Source of the DNA: Chondrosia reniformis
Taxonomy: Eukaryota; Porifera; Demospongiae; Chondrillida; Chondrillidae
Length of the DNA stretch: 64,000 bases
Reading direction: 5' to 3'
NCBI GenBank assembly: GCA_947172415.1
Contig: OX359193.1
Location: forward strand, 7,186,501 to 7,250,500
Under the pieces are notes generated by a model that saw only the letters and a list, made by a program, of their open reading frames with translations, had not been told where the DNA came from and searched no databases. This document shows positions 1 to 12,050 of this stretch, piece by piece; the stretch's first letter is position 1, and every line of letters begins with the position of its first letter. A program made the position numbers and the translations under genes.

Positions 1-70
1 CCTCATTCTCTTCAAAGAGCTGACACGAGACTGTACTACCCCCGTTCGGACAAGAGTGGTTATTCGCCAT
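1..70 (-). CDS. Possible N-terminal fragment of an upstream gene
   Basis: On the minus strand an ATG at 70-68 opens a frame that stays open to the window edge, encoding 23 residues that begin MANNHSCPNGG. It would be divergent from COX18 with 42 bp between the two start codons, which fits the tight head-to-head arrangement of most gene pairs in this window. The piece is too short to recognise. It could equally be chance, because 23 open codons are not significant. A transcript or the sequence to the left would decide. Confidence 0.3.
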   Translation of the reverse strand, partial: MANNHSCPNGGSTVSCQLFEENE

Positions 71-112
71 TCTTCCAGCTATCGATCATAATTTAGAAAA
101 ATAAGCAACAAA

Positions 113-2148
113 ATGGCTACCATCAGTCAAAAAGCCTATTCGTATGCACTTCGAAAGATCTTTAGTATTCGAAGCTGTAGCTATGCTACAATGAATCATC
201 TTGCTGCAGCCAGCTCAGACACGGGGCCAAGTTTTATTTCATCGCTAGCATCTACACATATAGTTCACAGTGCGGAGACGCTCTTCTGCAGCATTCACAA
301 CTCTCTTCACCTGCCGTGGTGGGCGGTGATAATGGGCACCACCTTCGCACTGAGAACTGCCACTACACTACCTCTGGCGGTCCACCAGGCCAAAATGGTC
401 ACTCGCGTTGAATCTTTGATGCCGCTGCTAAAGGAGATGCAGGAAGCTGTTATGCACAGGGTGGTCGTGCAATGTAGAAAGGAGGGCCTTCCAGTGGATG
501 AGGCTAACCGAAGAATCAGAAGAGAGGTGTGTAGTGTGGTGCTGAGAGGTGTGTAGTGTGGTGCTGAGAGGTGTGTAGTGTGGTGCTGAGAGGTGTGTAG
601 TGTGGTGCTGGGAGGTGTGTAGTGTGGTGCTGAGAGGTGTGTAGTGTGGTGCTGAGAGGTGTGTAGTGTGGTGCTGAGAGGTGTGTAGTGTGGTGCTGAG
701 AGGTGTGTAGTGTGGTGCTGAGAGGTGTGTAGTGTGGTGCTGAGAGGTGTGTAGTGTGGTGCTGAGAGGTGTGTAGTGTGGTGCTGGGAGGTGTGTAGTG
801 AGGTGCTGGGAGGTGTGTAGTGTGGTGCTGAGGACTGCCCTGCTCAGAGCTGAGTTACTGTCTCCCTCCTTTAGGCTAAGAAAGCGACACACCAACTATA
901 CTTTTACCATGGATGTCATCCGTTAAAGATGTTTCTGTTGCCATGGATACAACTACCCATGTGGCTAGTTCTCTCATTAGCACTTCGCAACATGTCAGGA
1001 GCACTTCCAGGACATCAAGCTGACGGTAGGATGGACTGTCCCCTGTTCTCCAGTAAACTGCTACAATTATCCACCAACTATGAGTTACTGGCATTATTAC
1101 ATTATTTTTCACACATGAATAATCTAATTTACCATTTGTAGCTTGCATGGAGGCTAAGGAAAGATACAAATAGAATAGAGTATTTTCCTAGTTTCACTTC
1201 CTAAGGAAAGCATGTAGAGCTTTGAATGAGGATAGAAATTCATACCAATGTTCTTACTTTCTCCACTGGGCCCCATACATGGTCCTCCTGCACTTGCACA
1301 CATTGCCTCTGTGAAGTGCTCAATGTAATAATTAATAAAATATTATGTTATGTAGAGGCTGTACTGTCAGAACTCAGTATGCAAGGGACGCTGTGGTTTC
1401 AAGACTTGACCATAGCTGACCCTTGCTTTGTCCTTCCTTGTATTCTTGTGATGACCAATATTCTAAATATTGAGGTAAGCAATTCGTTGGGATGGAAAGT
1501 ACTAAAGCTAGTGTTTTTGTCTGCTATAGACAGCACAGATGAATCTCAAAGCCACAATGATGAATATGCTGTGTGTAGCAATTGAAGTTAATCTTATAAA
1601 TCTACAACTCTCACCATAGATGAATGCATTACGGTTGAGGGTGCAGACAACAAGGCAGATTTACATGACCAAGTTCCTGCGCTATCTTACTGTTCTTATG
1701 GGAGTGGTCGCCTCCCAACTACCCTCTGTAAGCAGCAATAACCTATACTGTATACTGTATCCACACCCTAGAAAGGGCTGTCTGTTTAGCAAAGAAAAAC
1801 CATAGGAGAAACATGTAATTGTTATTCGGTATTTATGTACCAAAAATAGAGGCCCGGGCTTCTATTTTGTTCTGGTCATTTCTGGCTGAAATCTAAACAG
1901 ACCAATAGGATACCTACTTAATCATATTCATTGTGTTTATATAAATCTATTCCCACATGCAGGCAATGTCGTTATACTGGGCTGCCTCTAGCTCCTATGG
2001 CTTGATACAAAACTGCTGTTTGAAGTTACCAAAAGTACGAAGATGGCTGAATATACCAAAGACACCTAGCGAATCTGACACTCCTTTTAAAACACTTTTT
2101 AAAACATGGCAAGACAGAACAAAAAATTTTATAAAGTTACAAAAGTAG
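113..2148 (+). CDS. COX18: COX18-like mitochondrial inner-membrane insertase (YidC/Oxa1 family)
   Basis: Five exons read as 113-526, 875-1025, 1371-1474, 1620-1727 and 1963-2148. All phases agree and give 320 residues. COX18 inserts the C-terminal tail of COX2 into the mitochondrial inner membrane for complex IV assembly. Family hallmarks are the first membrane segment (LPWWAVIMGTTFALRT), the helical loop LKEMQEAVMHRVV, the central FLLPWIQLPMWLVLSLALRN, the segment DPCFVLPCILVMTNILNIE, and the C-terminal ALYWAASS-like stretch followed by GLIQNCCLKLP. The basic, serine-rich N-terminus fits a mitochondrial presequence. Intron 1 is filled by a 22-bp minisatellite. A poly(A) signal AATAAA lies at 2197-2202, only 6 bp before the stop codon of the convergent gene. 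COX18 rather than OXA1L is chosen because of the PWIQLPMW motif; this is family knowledge and no search was run. Confidence 0.9.
527..836. repeat. 22-bp minisatellite filling COX18 intron 1
   Basis: About 14 near-identical head-to-tail copies of a 22-bp unit run from the exon 1 donor to about 40 bp before the exon 2 acceptor. Each unit contains the string gag followed by gtgtgt, which is exactly the exon-intron junction used at 526/527. Single-base variants (a to g in tgctgagag, tgtg to tgag) occur near the distal end. The intron is therefore mostly repeated splice-donor sequence. Confidence 0.95.
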
Positions 2149-2207
2149 CAGAATTAGAATCAAAATGTAATATGTTTTAAATTGTACATTTATCTGAATA
2201 AATTTGT

Positions 2208-4442
2208 TTACTTTCTCTTTTTTGTTGACTTTTTCTTTTTATTCTTTTGAGAAGATGGACTTGACATTGCTTCCTTCTTTTTATTATTGTCATGATAATA
2301 TGTAAACGTAAAGGCTCGAGTTAGCATTGGACCCCAAATCAAGTCGTCAGCTGACATCTTTGGTTGTGGCTTAGTAGGAACATGCAGTTGCAGGTCAGAT
2401 TCACTCTTTGTTTTACCAAGAGAGTCTTTGTCGTTGAGTAGGGATCCATCCAGAGATGATCCCACCCTAGAAGATGCTACAGTGTTGGATAGATACATGC
2501 GAGCATGGGTGGGGTCACCCCACTCAGACCCGGTGGGGGATGAGGCTCTTGCTATATAACCAGCTCCTAATACACGAACATTCTTCCCATGTTCCTTTGA
2601 CTTAGATGTAGAATCACCCTTTTCACTGCTGTTATTGTTCTTGCCATTAGACTGGCTATCTAATGAAGATGCATCGCCCAGCTGGTTCCCCAATGTGCCA
2701 CTTGTCGAGTTGGCAGTGCTGCTTGAGTCAAGAGACATTTTCCCCAAAGTTTCTCTAGTCAGGGGCTCACTGACCTGACCGTGATCTTGCTCTTTGCCAC
2801 TGTTGGTGTCATTTCTTGAGTTTCCCATCAAGTTCTTAAATCTGGAGCTATTGTCATCCAAGGTATCTATTGGCTTAACAGGATCTGACATTAAACTTTC
2901 TGAGCCATCACCTCCAAATCTATTCCTTCTGTTCTGTCTGTCTGCGGCTTTATCCACTCCAGTCTGGGCTCCAGATAAGCCAGACATTCCTGGAGAATCC
3001 TTATCTGTCCCTCCAAGTAAGCCAAGCTTACTCTCTTTCAAACCTTCATTGCCCTTATCATTTTGGCTAGCGTCAGCTTCAGAAGTCTTAAAAACTCCCT
3101 TTTCCTTTTCATCAGCTGATTTAGGTCTATTATTTTTACCTGACTTGCTTGAGGAAGAACCTACAATATTATCCTGACTGGATCTCTCTCTTCTGTTTCT
3201 GTCTGCAGTATCCTGTTCACTACAGTTACATTCTTCATCGCTCCCAAATTTATCATACACAAATTCAGTATGCTCTAAATTAAAGGATATTCTCTTTCCT
3301 TTCTTAGCATTGCTTCCATCAGGATACCTATCTCTCGTTGTTCCATCCAAACTTGAGTTGCTGCCATTTGTACTAAGTATGGGAGGCAGAGTTAGGTCAG
3401 TATCACTTTTCCCACTTCTAAGATCATGATTTTTAGTGAGTGGTGTGTGATAACTGTTTTTGCCATAGATGAGGTCTCTGTCAACTGGTCCCATTCCAGT
3501 GTACCACAGCCCCTCCCTTATGAGGCGGGCCAACTCATCGTCGCATGGATAGGGCGTTAGACCATACCAGTGATCTCTGCATCGAGGACAGTGGAATTTT
3601 GGGATGGCATTATCCCCTGATATCCAGTCCTTCTTTTGACTCTACAAGCATTAGAAGAGAAGAGCTAAAGAATTAGTTTCATTTGTAAAATAAAACTCCC
3701 TTGTTCATTGTACTGATATTAATATATTTAACCTACCCTTTTGGAATCCATGATCTGTTTCGACTTTAAAAGTCCATCCAAAGCGATTTCCGATCCTTCT
3801 CCTTCGAAATTATCATCCCAATCATCATCGTATTCATCAAAGTCCAGGTCTTCTTCAAGATCGGTGGAGGATCTGGCAACCCATCCTTTCTTTACAGTTT
3901 TTTGCAGATAGACTCGCCCTGAGAGAGGTCTTGTTCTAGCCGATGTAGGCCTGCTGGAGGACGGCCGACCTGAAGCCGGTCGGTAACTAGACCACTATTG
4001 AGAGAATTTTGTGTATGACAGCAAGCAAGCGGACCAGTAGCAGATCGCTCAGCTGCTGCACAATGCAAGAGCAGCTAACCTGATTAGTAGAATCGCTTCT
4101 AAGTGGAGTTATTCCGGAACTAGGTCTGCTGGATCCATGAGACGAAGCAAAGTTTGAAACCGAAAAATTAATCTTTTCGTTCCTTGGGAGTGCAGACTTG
4201 GTTCTTCGGTTTGAGTATACCGAAGATCCGCTTGAGGCCCACTTTCGCTGACTATCTTGCGGAATACCAGACTAAACAGGAAAGTTAAAAATTAGCTGGA
4301 AAATAAAACAAAGTTAACTGGCTCAGGGCCCAGGGATGGCCCAACGAGAAAACATTATTAGATCTAGAGATGTACTAAAAATCCTACAGTCTACAAGTAA
4401 CAAGTGACTTACCATTACCTGCAAAATTGCTTCGGCAGACAT
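2208..4442 (-). CDS. Unknown acidic, Ser/Lys-rich protein with a CxxC motif
   Basis: Not recognised. Read on the minus strand as exon 1 4413-4442 (or 4419-4442), then 4080-4271, 3737-3994 and 2208-3641, all in phase 0, for about 637 residues. The N-terminal third is Ser/Arg/Pro-rich (RPASGRPSSSRPTSARTR) and then strongly acidic (DLDFDEYDDDWDDNFEGEG). The fourth exon opens with the most conserved-looking block: KDWISGDNAIPKFHCPRC, then HWYGLTPYPCDDELARLI and REGLWYTGMGPVDRDLIYG, a possible half zinc site (CPRC). The remaining 350 or so residues are low-complexity Ser/Asn/Asp/Lys ending in a poly-lysine tail. It is convergent with COX18 (59 bp between stops) and divergent from PIN4 (98 bp between starts). 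Disorder and the basic tail suggest a nuclear or cytoskeletal scaffold, but that is only inference. Confidence 0.75.
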
Positions 4443-4540
4443 TCTGCAAACAGTGCGGACTTATTGTGTATTCTAATTGATAGCACTCGCTGACGGGGCG
4501 TAGCCGTGTAAACTTTTCGAGGGTTCACTCCTTATGAGAA
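4443..4540. promoter_or_regulatory. Probable bidirectional promoter, unknown gene / PIN4
   Basis: The 98 bp lie between two divergent start codons, with no other room for either promoter. The stretch is richer in CpG than its surroundings (tgacggggcgtagccgtg, ttttcgag). No TATA box was seen. The call rests on position only. Confidence 0.5.
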
Positions 4541-5727
4541 ATGCCTAAAGGTAAGGGAGGAGGGGGAGCGAAAGGAGGCGCTAAAGGTGGTAAAGGTAAG
4601 CTATATTTAGGATTAAAGATTTACTATTTGTTCTTTTGTCAGTTGTTCCTTTCCAAATGGGCATTTGCATGCATGGAAATATATCCGAGAGATGAGTAGA
4701 TATAGTTAAAACATGCATGACTCTTAAATACATGTAGTTGAGAAGATACCACGACTTCAAGTATTATCATCATTATATTATCTACCAAATATTTTTCTGA
4801 GCATGAGAAAGAGCAGTTTAAAAATCATAAGCTAATTACGTTACAAGCTTGCAAACTTCCAGTATTATGTAATTGGTGTTGTGTTTATTTGTTTGGTCTG
4901 AAAATGCTATGAATATATTTAGTCATACTTAGTTGTGCTATGAATATGCTTTACTGGTCCAGCTGTAATGCTAACATTTTTAGTTACTGAACTCTGTTAG
5001 TTTAACCTGGTCAGTGTGCTGTTAAGTTTATAGGTAATAAAATATTTAAAAGTAATATTGATTTTGAAAGAAAACCACTTCAAATGTCCAATTATTCTCT
5101 AACCAATCCATCTTTTGTGGTTAATTGCTGGTTCTCTGTGTCATCATAAATGTGTGTCTGCTTATGTCTGACTTCAGGAGGAGATAAGGGAGATGGGGAG
5201 ACTAGTGGAAAGACTAAGAAAGGAGGGAACTCAGTAAAGGTCAGACACATTCTCTGTGAAAAGCATTCTAAATGTATGGAGGCTATGGAAAAACTACAGT
5301 CTGGAATGAAGTTTAATGAAGTGGCTTCACAATACAGTGAAGATAAAGCCAGGCAAGGGGTAAGTCTACTAGTCATTGCATCTCCATCCACCCACCTATC
5401 TGCCTATCCATCCACCCAGCCATCCAACTCTGTTCATCAATCTATGAATTCAGAATCCATCCCTCCTACCCTCCCATCCATCCCTCCCACCCTCTCACCC
5501 TCCCATCCACCCACCCACCCCTCCCTCCCATCCATCCATCCATTCAACCAACTCATGTTTCTCTCTAGGGTGATCTAGGCTGGATGATTAGAGGATCCAT
5601 GGTGGGTCCTTTTCAAGATGCTGCTTTTGAACTTCAGCCAAGCACTGTAGACAAACCAGTTTATACTGATCCACCAGTTAAAACTAAATTTGGTTATCAC
5701 ATTATTATGATAGAAGGCAAAAAGTAG
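4541..5727 (+). CDS. PIN4: PIN4 parvulin peptidyl-prolyl cis-trans isomerase
   Basis: Three exons, 4541-4595, 5178-5359 and 5569-5727, join in phase to 131 residues, the same length I recall for human PIN4. The N-terminus is the Gly/Lys-rich DNA- and ribosome-associating tail ([17 protein letters not shown]). The parvulin domain follows: [49 protein letters not shown] and [13 protein letters not shown]. It carries the family's paired histidines (RHIL and GYHII) and the GDLGW loop. PIN4 isomerises X-Pro bonds and acts in the nucleus in ribosome biogenesis, with isoforms in mitochondria. Intron 2 contains a pyrimidine-rich simple repeat. Confidence 0.95.
5378..5560. repeat. Degenerate (TCCA/TCCC)n repeat in PIN4 intron 2
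   Basis: A C/T-rich run of imperfect 4-bp units (tcca, tccc, accc) extends from shortly after the donor to just before the ctctctag acceptor. It lengthens the polypyrimidine tract of that acceptor. The unit is too degenerate for a copy count. Confidence 0.8.
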
Positions 5728-5860
5728 TTTAATTTACACACTTATAAAGGCATCTACAGTTTACGGTCGTCTTGAGAACGTGTATGCGGAGTTATACGGT
5801 TGACCGTTGCATATGAGCGGGCAAATATGAATAGGGGACTCCAATAACTGACAGTTAGTA

Positions 5861-6608
5861 ATGAATCCAGAGGACAACTTTGGTTGGAAAACCCGCAAAC
5901 GTACTCCAAAATTAACAGATTTCATAAATAGAAGGGATCAGAATTCTTCCAAAAAGCATACAATTCATAGTAAGTTTTACAGACGTAGTCTAGTAAGTAA
6001 GGGTGGAGTTAGGCGTAAAGCTTTCGAAGAACTAATTCCAAATCTAAAGGAAGTAGCTACAATCCCTGGATCAAAGGGGCGGACTTTAGATTCTGTCGAA
6101 GAAGATGCATTCATGATGAACGACACAAGTTTGATGGATGCCAATAACGAAACTCAACATTCGGATCCAGCTGACGGTTCTTCAGCAGTTGGGGATCAAC
6201 CGAGTTCACAGGATTCCATGAGGAGCGAGAATAGGTTCTTTCATCACCACGAGTCACAGGAATCGTATTGCGGTCCATCTTTCTCGATCAATGGATCTAG
6301 CAATAGCAGCCAAGAGTCAGTGGATACTCCAACAAGGAGCTCGAGAACTATTTACGCGCCAAACGACAACTCGAATATGCGTGACCATACGCCAGAGATT
6401 CCGGAGGCATACATGGACACTCAGGTATTCATCAACTAGACTACACACACACATGTCAGACTTGTCATTCATGCACATGACAAGTCATCTATGCACACTG
6501 TATGTGTCCTTTATCGTCCACAAGGTACTAAAATGTGGTATCCAGCTACATGAAGGGAATACACAAGACTTACTAATCAGTGAGGTCTATATAGATGCAA
6601 AGAAGTGA
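5861..6608 (+). CDS. Unknown 215-residue Ser-rich protein
   Basis: Not recognised. The main exon, 5861-6424, encodes 188 residues beginning MNPEDNFGWKTRKRTP. The frame runs four codons past a good donor (cag/gtattc). A 100-bp intron and an in-phase second exon, 6525-6608, add 27 residues beginning VLKCGIQLHEG and ending EVYIDAKK. The first 70 residues are basic (KTRKRTPKLTDFINRR, KFYRRSLVSKGGVRRK); the middle is acidic and Ser-rich with many SQ and SS pairs (PSSQDS, NSSQESVD) as in disordered nuclear regulators. The alternative is an unspliced 192-residue product ending VFIN. It lies 133 bp after the PIN4 stop on the same strand and converges on NKAP. No domain is visible. Confidence 0.65.
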
Positions 6609-6817
6609 TTGGCTGGACTACACAGAATTTAATGAAAAGACAATCTCATATCATTGTGTTTAATTTCCTTTCAATTGTGTGCAATTACAATCATCACCGT
6701 GTAAACCATTATGAAGAGAAGAATACTGAAAATGAACAATGTTTTAATGACAATGTCTGATTACACAAGTGTAAATTTTAACATTTAGTGCAGGTTTGAA
6801 TTAAGTTTACTGAGATT

Positions 6818-8646
<1,829 letters not shown>

Positions 8647-8715
8647 AATGTCAAATCATAAAGTGCTTCATATTTTATAAGCAGCCATTTTAAATCAGCG
8701 AATCACTAAAATAAA
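8647..8715. promoter_or_regulatory. Probable bidirectional promoter, NKAP / TMEM254
   Basis: Only 69 bp separate the two divergent start codons. The sequence is AT-rich (tcaaatcataaagtgc, attttataagcagcc) and includes gccatttt next to the TMEM254 start. No classical element is certain. Confidence 0.5.
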
Positions 8716-9365
8716 ATGGCGGGTAGGCAATTCCAAGGAGGACACTTTCGTTTTGCTTCCATTTGGGCGTACATACTTGCACCTATTGGACTGAGCTTGC
8801 AATATGTAGGTAAAGTCAGAGTGACTTGGTTTATTTCCAAACAGCAATTATGCTTTAATCTACCGCTGTGTACATTTCAGTAACTGATATCCCCCTCTGA
8901 AGGTAGTGGTATTCCATCCTCAACTCCTGCCCTACGACAAGATGTGGTTCATCGGAACCGCTCTCAAGTTCCTTGCTTCGTATCACATGCTGTTTGCTGT
9001 AATGTAAGTATTGATTGCTGTATAACCACCCTATATTACTCCTCTATTGGCATAATCTAATCATAGGTACACAAACAATAATAGACATTGGTTTAATCGA
9101 CATTTGCCCATGTACAAGAATTCCATCCACATTCCAACTCCACTTAAGGTCACATGCAGGTCACATGCAAATCCTTTTCTGTTGCTGTAGTTTTGTATTG
9201 GCATTGCTGATCCATCTTGTGGAGGGTTGTTATGCATGGTACTTGTCAGCCAACATGCAAATGTCGGCATCTGATCAAATAAAGTGGACACTGCAGACAT
9301 TGCTGTTGGGCATCTTTTCCCTCTATTTGCTTTTAAAAGAGAAGAAATCAAGCAAAGGAAAATAG
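8716..9365 (+). CDS. TMEM254: TMEM254-like small multi-pass membrane protein
   Basis: Three exons, 8716-8805, 8903-9003 and 9191-9365, join in phase to 121 residues. It starts MAGRQFQGGHFRF and has three hydrophobic segments: WAYILAPIGLSLQYVVVF, FVLALLIHLVEGCYAWYL and WTLQTLLLGIFSLYLLL. It ends in a basic tail (KEKKSSKGK). The HPQLLPY block after segment 1 and LIHLVEGCYA in segment 2 match TMEM254 (formerly C10orf57, DUF4499), whose human form has about 123 residues. Function is unknown in the family. Exon 1 uses the donor gtaggt rather than the overlapping gtaaag because only this keeps the frame. Confidence 0.85.
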
Positions 9366-9683
9366 ACTATTCCAAACCACTTTTTTATAGGGAAAATGTG
9401 AAAGACTTCAATCCACAGTATTTTGGGTTCATTCAGTATTAGCCCTGATATTATATCTCAATATTCATAAAGTGATAAAACATACTTATTGCATTTATAG
9501 TAACTAAGGTTCATTCATCACTGAGAGAGACCTCTCCTCTACATTGCAATGTCATACTATTTAGCTAAACCCACATTTATGGCATTCAACCAAATAGCTC
9601 ACTTTTCTAACAAATGTATCCATGTAATCATATATTTTACAAAATGCAAGACACAAACAAAGTAAAGCAACAAAAACAGGCTC
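9366..9683. other. Convergent intergenic region, TMEM254 / MRPL44
   Basis: These 318 bp hold the 3' untranslated ends of two convergent genes. The sequence is AT-rich with no reading frame of note, no repeat and no RNA gene that I can see. Confidence 0.6.
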
Positions 9684-10703
9684 TTAAACTTCAGTTTCTA
9701 CTCTGGTCTGATCAGCCTTCTCCTCATTCTTAAGCTCAGACCAAAACAGGTTGATGTCATTTTCTCTTTTGAAATCTTCAATATCTGACGGTAGAGGACC
9801 TTGTTTCATTTCATTCTGAAAGTGCTTCCTCAGGGCTGCTTCCAAAGCTTCATTCTCGGCTCTCTTGAGGGAAGTGCCTGCTCCTTCCGCTAACTGCACA
9901 CTGCCAGAATACACGGCTACCACAAAAGTTGGGAAATGAGTCATACGTCCACTCTCTCTCACTAATTTAGCCACTGGTTCAGGGAGACCGCCCTTCTTCA
10001 GTAAATGGGTCAACATAAGCTTAGGGTGCTGAAAGCGGATTAATTCCTCAGGGTCCTTGGAAGCAAGCTGGGAGATGACGATTTCATGGATAAATTTCCT
10101 AGCTGCTAGTGTCCCCTGGTCCATATAGACAGCTCCAATGACAGCACTCATTGCCTTACTTATCAAGTTCACTTGTAGCGGGTCGTATAACTTGAAGGAT
10201 GTACGAATTAGGTCAACAACCCCTAGGTGTTCCGCCAATCTACACATCTGTTCATGTTTGATAAGTCCCCGCACCAGAGAACGCAATCCTTCTCCAGGAA
10301 GATTCCTATAGGTACAGTATATGTATTCTGTTACATAGTGCTGCAGGACAGTCGCCCCTAAAATGTTTAAACGCGCGTTATCTTGCCCTTTCAAGGGAAC
10401 AGTGTCAGGTAATCTCAATGTAAGAGCTTCTTTGAGGGATGGAAGTTCTTTGAATCCCAATCGACCAATGAGAGCAGTCAACTCAGTATTATAATGCCAA
10501 TTGCTCCATCTCTTCCACTCTCCCGTCTTCGGATTAACAAATGTACTCTTATCGTTGAATCTTGTGTCTTGCTCCTCTTGTGGTTGATCGGTAACTGCTG
10601 CAGTGGATGAAGAAAATCTTGCAAACTTTGGAATCGTAAACTTGTTGATCACCCTGTAATGTAAGCGCCAAGGATTATTTAACACTCTTCTAGCTGACAG
10701 CAT
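9684..10703 (-). CDS. MRPL44: Mitochondrial ribosomal protein mL44 (MRPL44)
   Basis: A single uninterrupted frame of 339 residues, close to the usual length of about 330. The N-terminus (MLSARRVLNNPWRLHYRVIN) looks like a mitochondrial presequence. The RNase III-like fold is seen at RWSNWHYNTELTALIGRLG, FKELPSLKEALTL, LNILGATVLQHYVTEYIY and AMSAVIGAVYMDQGTLAA. A C-terminal double-stranded-RNA-binding-like segment reads FVVAVYSGSVQLAEGAGTSL and AENEALEAALRKHF. mL44 is a catalytically inert RNase III homologue in the large mitoribosomal subunit. In the ILGATVLQHYVTE segment the acidic RNase III catalytic residues are absent, as expected. The vertebrate gene has introns and this one has none. 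Confidence 0.95.
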   Translation of the reverse strand: MLSARRVLNNPWRLHYRVINKFTIPKFARFSSSTAAVTDQPQEEQDTRFNDKSTFVNPKTGEWKRWSNWHYNTELTALIGRLGFKELPSLKEALTLRLPDTVPLKGQDNARLNILGATVLQHYVTEYIYCTYRNLPGEGLRSLVRGLIKHEQMCRLAEHLGVVDLIRTSFKLYDPLQVNLISKAMSAVIGAVYMDQGTLAARKFIHEIVISQLASKDPEELIRFQHPKLMLTHLLKKGGLPEPVAKLVRESGRMTHFPTFVVAVYSGSVQLAEGAGTSLKRAENEALEAALRKHFQNEMKQGPLPSDIEDFKRENDINLFWSELKNEEKADQTRVETEV

Positions 10704-10808
10704 TCTTCAAACACGTGAGTTACGCCGCCATATTATAATGTCTATAATTGATTGGTTCAGTAAAATGTATATCTGTTAGGGTAGTCTAGAATAGTACATT
10801 TACAGGAG

Positions 10809-12044
10809 CTATAAAAATCTTTCACGTGTACTAGGTGCAAATTTAGAGTTTAAGTCTTTTGCTGATTTATTAATAACATCCTTCCTTTTAGCAGATGGCA
10901 TAAAGTGTTGAATTTGCAAATCTCTCTCTCTATCAAAAGGAATCCTTTCAGAGTTGTCCCCTGTTTTGGCCTAAAAGAAAGAATTATTTACTACAAGTTG
11001 CAGAAGACAATTTTCATGTAATTTCTTACAGCTCTCTTCCTTTGATGAATTTCATACAGTGTTTCCTTTCTGTGATGCTCCTATTGACATTTAGGGAATG
11101 AAAATGTAAGGCAAATTTTATAGTAGCCAAGGATATTTAATACATACATTATGGTGGGAAACAATCTTTTCCATTTCTTTATCCCTTTCTGATAAATAAG
11201 TTAGTTCATTGTCCTCTCCTATCTTGCTCTTAGGGGTACATTGATCGGCTGGTTTCCTGTTAGAAGGGAGATTGGTCCACACAGAGCGGTCCCCTAAATC
11301 TAAAGCTGTAGTACGAAACTTTCTGGAACCTAATCCAGATAGCTGTTTTTCAGGAGGCAGTTCAATCATCCATTCTTCTCTACTTTGCTCCTTGGAGAGT
11401 GGCTACATATTTGGAATGAAGTGGACCATTTACAATAGTAGCTCTCAGAAACCTGACTGGGTTATATACTACCAATAACAATAGGAAAGAACACTAAAGA
11501 CAAATTGGTACCTTATCAGTGAGCTTGTCTTTCATTTTCTTAGCACGACCCTCCACTTGGCTATGCACAAGATCATAAGTATTGTCAACCTACAGCAACC
11601 AACAGTGAAGTGGGAGATGTGTAAACTGCTAAAGGAGATGTCTGAACTATTACACACTGTCACACAAGTCTACCTTTTCTTCAGCTGAAGGGACAGAGGG
11701 ACCAATTAATGGAGAATCATCATCATTCGTTCTACAACTTTCTTCTTCATTTTCTGGAACTGACTCATCGGAATTCCGTCTTTGAAGTTCAGGAGGTAAT
11801 GTCGGACCAATTCGTCTATCGTGCCCTGAGGAGGTTTGCATAAAAGGAATCAAAGGTCCATAAGTCATTGTATCATCTCGGTTTCTACTCTCTGAATCTA
11901 TCACAAAAATAGGAGCTGGGAAAAGTACTTTAGATTTCTATATATAGTAGCATTACAATACTGTTTACCCTCTTCATGGTCATCACAATCAGTGGCCTCC
12001 TCACGAAAACCTGGAGGTAATGCTGGACCGTAACTGTCGGCCAT
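10809..12044 (-). CDS. GPALPP1: GPALPP motif-containing protein 1
   Basis: A minus-strand gene of about six exons, with stop at 10809-10811 and ATG at 12044. Exon 1 (11969-12044) begins MADSYGPALPPGFREEATD. Exon 2 carries two more degenerate GPALPP motifs (IGPTLPPEL, IGPSVPS). Later exons give DLVHSQVEGRAKKMKDKL, REEWMIELPPEKQLSGLG and SRKFRTT, the conserved WM-ELPP block of the GPALPP1/KIAA1704 family (DUF3752), and end NSKFAPSTRERFL. The role of the family is not established; nuclear and RNA-processing links have been suggested. Its start codon is only 6 bp from the divergent TRUB1 start, so transcripts or promoters must overlap. It follows MRPL44 on the same strand, 105 bp upstream of it. 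Confidence 0.9.
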
Positions 12045-12050
12045 ATTGTT

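Noticed and set aside
1842-1869. Near-palindrome aaaatagaggcccgggcttc in COX18 intron 4
   Set aside because: Imperfect and short with no flanking duplication. Interesting only if repeated elsewhere, which cannot be tested here.
2794-3177. 127-codon plus-strand frame
   Set aside because: Shadow of the long minus-strand exon of the unknown gene. The Leu/Ser/Pro composition is the complement of its Ser/Lys/Asp-rich coding strand.
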